DNA of 64,000 nt from Rhodopila globiformis. Lineage in GTDB: Bacteria; Pseudomonadota; Alphaproteobacteria; Acetobacterales; Acetobacteraceae. This document shows, piece after piece, positions 60,126-64,000 of the stretch (positions within the stretch are counted from its first letter, which is position 1; each line of letters begins with the position of its first letter). Location: assembly GCF_002937115.1 (NCBI RefSeq), contig NZ_NHRY01000252.1, positions 1 to 64,000 of the forward strand. Direction: 5' to 3'. The translations under genes were made by a program, and so were the position numbers. The notes under the pieces were generated by a model that saw only the letters and a program-made list of their open reading frames with translations, did no database searches and had not been told where the DNA came from.

Positions 60126-61463
60126 GTGGCGCAGCGTTCTGACCCGGGCCGCGCCCATGCCACACCGAGCCTGTTCGAAGGGCAGGCCCCACGGCCGCTG
60201 GCCGATCGGCTGCGCCCGGACAGCCTTGCCGACGTGGTCGGGCAGGATCACCTGCTCGGTCCGGATGGGCCATTGAGCCACATGGTCGCCGCGCGGGCGC
60301 TGTCGTCGATGATCCTGTGGGGGCCTCCCGGCACCGGCAAGACGACCATCGCCCGGCTGCTGGCGCAGGCCACGGACCTGCACTTCGAGACGATTTCGGC
60401 GATCCAGAGCGGCGTCGCCGATTTGCGGCGGGTGTTCGACGCGGCCCGCCAGCTTCGCGCGGCCGGCACCGGGACATTGCTGTTCTGCGATGAAATCCAC
60501 CGCTTCAACCGCGCGCAGCAGGACGCCTTCCTGCCGGTCGTGGAGGATGGCACCATCACCCTGGTCGGCGCCACCACCGAGAACCCGTCGTTCGAGCTGA
60601 ACGGCGCCTTGCTGTCCCGCTGCCGCGTGTTCGTCCTGCACCGGCTCGACGACGCCGCGCTGGCGCGCCTTGTCGAGCGCGCCGAGGCCGATGCGGGCCG
60701 GGCGCTGCCATTGCTGCCCGAGGCCCGCTCGGGGCTGCTGGCGCTGGCCGGCGGTGATGGGCGCTACCTGCTGAACATGGTGGAGCAGATCTACGCCCTG
60801 GGCGGGACCGAACCGCTTGACATGGCTGCGATGGGCCGCGTGCTGCAACGGCGCATGCCGGTCCATGACAAGGCCGGGGATGGCCACTACGACCTGCTGA
60901 GCTGCTTTCACAAGTCGCTGCGCGGGTCCGACGTGCAGGCGGCCCTGTACTATGCGGCCCGCATGATGGTTGCCGGAGAGGCGCCGGAGACGGTGTTCAG
61001 GCGCCTCGTCTGCGCCGCGTCCGAGGATGTCGGCATGGCGGACCCGCAGGCGATGATACAGGTCATCATGGCATGGGACGCCTACGAGCGGGTGGGCTGG
61101 CCCGAGGCAAAGCTGTTCATGGCACAGGCCATCAGCTACGTCGCGACGGCGCCGAAGTCGAACGCTGCATACCTTGGCTTCGCCGGCGCGCTTGCGGCCG
61201 CAGAGGAAACCTCCCACCTTACGCCGCCGCTGCATATCCTCAACGCCCCGACCAGGCTGATGAAGCAGCTGGGCTACCATCACGGCTATCGGTACGATCA
61301 CGACGAACCCGATGCCTTTTCGGGCCAGGAGTTCTTCCCTGACGGCCTGACCGGGCCGAACCGGCCCGAGTTCTACCAACCAAGCGAGCGCGGGTTCGAG
61401 CGCGAGGTGCGCAAGCGCCTCGATTACTGGAACGGGCTTCGGGCAAAGCGGCGAGGGGAGTAG
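60126..61463 (+). CDS. rarA: replication-associated recombination protein RarA/MgsA
   Basis: An AAA+ ATPase of 445 residues acting at stalled replication forks. Landmarks are PLADRLRPDSLADVVGQDHL, Walker A WGPPGTGKTT, Walker B LLFCDEIHRFN, sensor GATTENPSFELNGALLSRC, and the C-terminal tetramerisation region with MMVAGEAPETVFRRLVC and YRYDHDEPDAF. It starts with GTG and a GGAGA ribosome binding site. It converges with the MBL gene across a shared hairpin. Confidence 0.95.
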   Translation: MAQRSDPGRAHATPSLFEGQAPRPLADRLRPDSLADVVGQDHLLGPDGPLSHMVAARALSSMILWGPPGTGKTTIARLLAQATDLHFETISAIQSGVADLRRVFDAARQLRAAGTGTLLFCDEIHRFNRAQQDAFLPVVEDGTITLVGATTENPSFELNGALLSRCRVFVLHRLDDAALARLVERAEADAGRALPLLPEARSGLLALAGGDGRYLLNMVEQIYALGGTEPLDMAAMGRVLQRRMPVHDKAGDGHYDLLSCFHKSLRGSDVQAALYYAARMMVAGEAPETVFRRLVCAASEDVGMADPQAMIQVIMAWDAYERVGWPEAKLFMAQAISYVATAPKSNAAYLGFAGALAAAEETSHLTPPLHILNAPTRLMKQLGYHHGYRYDHDEPDAFSGQEFFPDGLTGPNRPEFYQPSERGFEREVRKRLDYWNGLRAKRRGE

Positions 61464-61520
61464 GACGTTTCTGTTCCGACCGGAAACGCCTTGGCCCCTG
61501 CATCGCGAGCGATTTCATCG

Positions 61521-61547
61521 GGCCGGAATCGCTTCGCAATTCCGGCC
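61521..61547. terminator. hairpin between convergent genes
   Basis: GGCCGGAAT (61521-61529) and ATTCCGGCC (61539-61547) form a perfect 9-bp stem around a 9-base loop, midway between the ends of rarA and the MBL gene. It lacks a T-run and is probably a bidirectional barrier. Confidence 0.55.
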
Positions 61548-61560
61548 AGGCCGCTTCGCT

Positions 61561-62424
61561 TCAGAAATCTTCCTCCTCCCCGTGCGGTTGCGGGGCATCG
61601 GGCCAGCCGCCGGCCTCGCCGCCCACGGCGCGCAGATAGCGCGCCACCGAATCCGCCATCACCTGCCCGGCCCGCACCGGGACCACACGTTCCCACCATC
61701 CGCCATAGATCGTTTCGAAACGATACGGCGTCAGTGCGTCGGCAAGGCGCCGCACCGTCGCCGCATCCAGCGGGATCATGTTGGGATAGCTGTACATGAA
61801 CGTCAGCCCCTTGTCGGGCCGCACCTGCAGCGTGTCCCCGGTCAGCAGCGCGCCACCGCCACCGGCGCCGCCGCTTTCCCAGTGCAGCACGCTGCTGCCG
61901 GGAAAATGCCCGCCGCAGCGGATCACCGTCATGCCGCCGCCGAGATCCAGCGTGTCGCCTTCCCAGAAGGTGATCACCGGATCCAGCCGCGGCACGAACC
62001 GCCGATCCATGCCATGGACATAGACCGGCGCGCTGCGGAACGCATGGCTCCATTCCACCGCGGACGCAATGAAATGCGGATGCGAGGTGACGATGGCCGC
62101 GATCCCGCCCAGCGCGGTCACCAGCGTCACCGTGGCGTCGTCGAGGAAGCTGATGCAGTCCCACAGGATGTTGCCCTCGGGCCTGCGCAGCAGCAGCGCG
62201 CGCTGGCCGATGGCGAAGGCGGGGAAGGTGCCGATGCCCATCAGCCCCCGTTCCAGCCGGCGGAAGGCGTTGAAGTGGGTGGTGCGCATCGCCTCCAGCG
62301 TGGTCCACGCCTGGCCTGACGGGTTGACGTATTGACGGTGGTCCCGGCAGATCAGGCAGCCCTGTGGCGGAGCGTCGCTGTTCGGGTACTGGGCGCCGCA
62401 GGTGGTGCAGATGAAGGCTGGCAT
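61561..62424 (-). CDS. MBL-fold hydrolase with an N-terminal zinc ribbon
   Basis: Encodes 287 residues. CTTCGAQYPNS and GCLICRD at the N-terminus form a four-cysteine zinc ribbon. The following domain is MBL-like (WDCISFLDDATV, VTSHPHFIASAVEWSHAF, GGHFPGSSVLHWE, LLTGDTLQV). The usual HxHxDH is SHPHFIAS, so the first metal site is altered. In the homologues I recall this form is common among uncharacterised proteins. Substrate unknown. Confidence 0.82.
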   Translation of the reverse strand: MPAFICTTCGAQYPNSDAPPQGCLICRDHRQYVNPSGQAWTTLEAMRTTHFNAFRRLERGLMGIGTFPAFAIGQRALLLRRPEGNILWDCISFLDDATVTLVTALGGIAAIVTSHPHFIASAVEWSHAFRSAPVYVHGMDRRFVPRLDPVITFWEGDTLDLGGGMTVIRCGGHFPGSSVLHWESGGAGGGGALLTGDTLQVRPDKGLTFMYSYPNMIPLDAATVRRLADALTPYRFETIYGGWWERVVPVRAGQVMADSVARYLRAVGGEAGGWPDAPQPHGEEEDF

Positions 62425-62474
62425 GCAGTCCTCGTCGTTTCCTCGCGGCGGCCAACGCGCCCGGCGGGCGCCGG

Positions 62475-63485
62475 CTACGCCGCGAACAGCGAATTGATCA
62501 GCGCCGGATCGACGGCCTCGATCTTCGCCGGCTGCCAGTGCGGCTTGCGGTCCTTGTCCACCACCATGGCGCGCACGCCCTCGGCGAAATCGGGATGCGC
62601 CATGGTGGTGTAGGTCAACGCGAATTCGGCATCCAGCGCCTGCTTCAGCGTCAGGTCGCGGCCGCGCCGCAGCGCCTGCAGCGTCCAGTGCAGCGCGGAC
62701 GGCGAAACGTGGCGCAGTGCCTTCAGCGCGGCGTGCGCCCAGTCGTCGCCGTTGGCCTGCAGGCGCGCGACGATCTCCGTCACCGTATCCGCGCCGAAGC
62801 AGTGATCGATCGCCGCGCGGTGCGGCGCCAGCGAGAACGGCGGCAGCGTCTCGTCGAACGCCGCCAGCGCCGCCACGCCATCCTGCGCCAGTGCCGCCGA
62901 CAGGTCGTGCAGCCGGGCGCGCGGCGTGTGGTGCGTGGCGAAGCCGGCATGGATGGCGTCGGTGCCGGTGACGCGCAGCCCGGTCAGGCCGAGATAGGTG
63001 CCAAGCTCGCCCGGCAGGCGCGGCAGCAGGAAGGTGGCGCCGATATCGGGGAAGAAGCCGATCGCGGTCTCCGGCATCGCGAAGGCGGCGTGCTCGGTGG
63101 CGACGCGGTACGGCGCGTGCACCGACAGGCCGATGCCGCCGCCCATGCAGATGCCGTCGATCAGCGCGACATACGGCTTGGGATAGGTGGCGATCAGCAG
63201 GTTCAGCGCGTATTCCTCGGTGAAGAACGCGTCCGCCGTGGCGCGGTCGCCGGCAAGCTGGGCGTCGCGCAGGGCGCGGATGTCGCCGCCGGCGCAGAAC
63301 GCGCGCTCGCCGGTGCCCTCGATCACCACGGCATGGACATGCGGGTCATCCGCCCATGCGTGCAGGATGCGGGTGCAGCCACGGATCATCTCCAGGTCCA
63401 GCGCGTTCAGCGCCTTCGGCCGGTTGAGCCGGATGCGTCCGATGCGTCCGTCGCGTTTGGTAACAAGCGTATGCTCCGATGTCAT
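62475..63485 (-). CDS. 3-hydroxyisobutyryl-CoA hydrolase (enoyl-CoA hydratase/isomerase family)
   Basis: Encodes 336 residues. Crotonase-fold signatures are IRLNRPKALNALDLEMIRG, FCAGGDIRALRDA (oxyanion hole), YVALIDGICMGGGIGLSVHA and FAMPETAIGFFPDIGATFLL. The C-terminal half (LKQALDAEFALTYTTMAHPD, FAEGVRAMVVDKDRKPHW) is specific to hydroxyisobutyryl-CoA hydrolases of valine catabolism. The start MTSEHTLVTKRDGRIGRI was chosen over a longer frame without similarity. Confidence 0.9.
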   Translation of the reverse strand: MTSEHTLVTKRDGRIGRIRLNRPKALNALDLEMIRGCTRILHAWADDPHVHAVVIEGTGERAFCAGGDIRALRDAQLAGDRATADAFFTEEYALNLLIATYPKPYVALIDGICMGGGIGLSVHAPYRVATEHAAFAMPETAIGFFPDIGATFLLPRLPGELGTYLGLTGLRVTGTDAIHAGFATHHTPRARLHDLSAALAQDGVAALAAFDETLPPFSLAPHRAAIDHCFGADTVTEIVARLQANGDDWAHAALKALRHVSPSALHWTLQALRRGRDLTLKQALDAEFALTYTTMAHPDFAEGVRAMVVDKDRKPHWQPAKIEAVDPALINSLFAA

Positions 63486-63591
63486 GCGGCAACCTCCTGG
63501 ACGAGGGTCCGTGCTAACCGAGGCTTCCGCGGTTGCCAAGACGCCGGGCCACGCCGCATCATCCCCGCAAGAACCACGGGGAGACCATCCC

Positions 63592-64000
63592 ATGCGCGTC
63601 GCCATCATCGGCCAGCAGGATTTCGGCAAAGCCACACTGGAGGCTTTTTCCGCGCGCGGCGACACGGTGACGGCGGTGTTCTGCGCGCCCGAGAAAGGCC
63701 GCCCCGACCCGTTGCGCCTCGCCGCCGAAGCCGCCGGCGTGCCGACGCATCAGTTCGCCCGGCTCAGCGACCCCGAAGCGCTGGAGGCGATGCGATCGGC
63801 CAAGGCCGACATCGGCATCATGGCCTACGTCACCCAGCTCGCGCCGCAGGCTTTCTGCGCCATCCCGAAATTCGGCACCATCCAGTTCCATCCCAGCCTG
63901 CTGCCGCTGCACCGCGGCGCCTCGTCGATGAGCTGGGCGATCATCCTCGGCCGGAATGAAACCGGTTTCAGCATCTTCCGCCCCACCGACGGGCTGGACG
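63592..64000 (+). CDS. formyltransferase-family protein, 3' end outside the window
   Basis: Encodes 136 residues up to the edge. MRVAIIGQQDFGKATLEAF is the N-terminal Rossmann strand, and IQFHPSLLPLHRGASSMSWA carries the formyltransferase signature (HPSLLPxxRG with the catalytic His nearby). The protein resembles methionyl-tRNA formyltransferase and the hydrolase domain of 10-formyltetrahydrofolate dehydrogenase. Since a true fmt usually lies beside def, the assignment between these is open. GGGGAG ribosome binding site. Confidence 0.85.
   Translation, partial: MRVAIIGQQDFGKATLEAFSARGDTVTAVFCAPEKGRPDPLRLAAEAAGVPTHQFARLSDPEALEAMRSAKADIGIMAYVTQLAPQAFCAIPKFGTIQFHPSLLPLHRGASSMSWAIILGRNETGFSIFRPTDGLD

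Overview
The window comes from a high-GC purple phototrophic alphaproteobacterium, most likely of the Acetobacteraceae. Two Tat-exported high-potential iron-sulfur proteins sit beside a complete bacteriochlorophyll/reaction-centre superoperon. The mature form of the second HiPIP (57 residues, starting QDKIDPK) agrees with what I remember of the Rhodopila globiformis HiPIP. The assignment to Rhodopila is inference from memory; no search was run.

Positions 1-2700 hold a cut-off SnoaL-like gene, a relic of a short-chain dehydrogenase and the two HiPIP genes. Positions 2680-24803 are the photosynthesis gene cluster. On the minus strand a tightly overlapping unit runs bchF-bchN-bchB-bchH-bchL-bchM-lhaA-puhA-puhB-puhC-bciE-acsF-puhE-hemA. 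Diverging from it on the plus strand are ppaA(aerR)-ppsR-bchG-bchP-tspO-hemC. Together these supply 5-aminolevulinate and hydroxymethylbilane, convert protoporphyrin to bacteriochlorophyll a (BchH, BchM, AcsF/BciE, BchLNB, BchF, BchG, BchP), assemble the reaction centre and LH1 (PuhA-C, PuhE, LhaA), and control expression by redox/light-responsive PpsR and PpaA. Carotenoid, puf and bchCXYZ genes lie outside the window. Two genes of the cluster, bchM and bchH, carry unusual in-frame palindromic inserts.

Positions 24900-28830 are an accessory island made mostly of intact and broken toxin-antitoxin parts: BrnT, HigA-like antidote, Phd, VapC, MntA, HepT and DUF4160/DUF2442. It also holds an AT-rich orphan gene and a serine-recombinase relic. 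Positions 29000-48930 are mixed metabolic and envelope genes: a periplasmic sugar-binding protein, a CinA-like protein, an arylsulfatase-OmpA-DUF2092-Gly/Tyr/His-rich operon, an L,D-transpeptidase, glucan phosphorylase, Nudix, SDR, a tRNA-Ser(GCT), an acyl-CoA-dehydrogenase-like flavoprotein and a cupredoxin.

Positions 49000-52900 hold thrS, infC (probably starting at AUA) and an Ldh2-type dehydrogenase. Positions 52900-54960 are about 2 kb of non-coding DNA packed with palindromic repeats and small MITE-like elements. Beyond this lie a broken amidase-effector/immunity pair (BPSL0067/STY0301 type), two pirins, a zinc metallopeptidase with a small partner gene, rarA, an MBL-fold protein, a 3-hydroxyisobutyryl-CoA hydrolase and a truncated formyltransferase.
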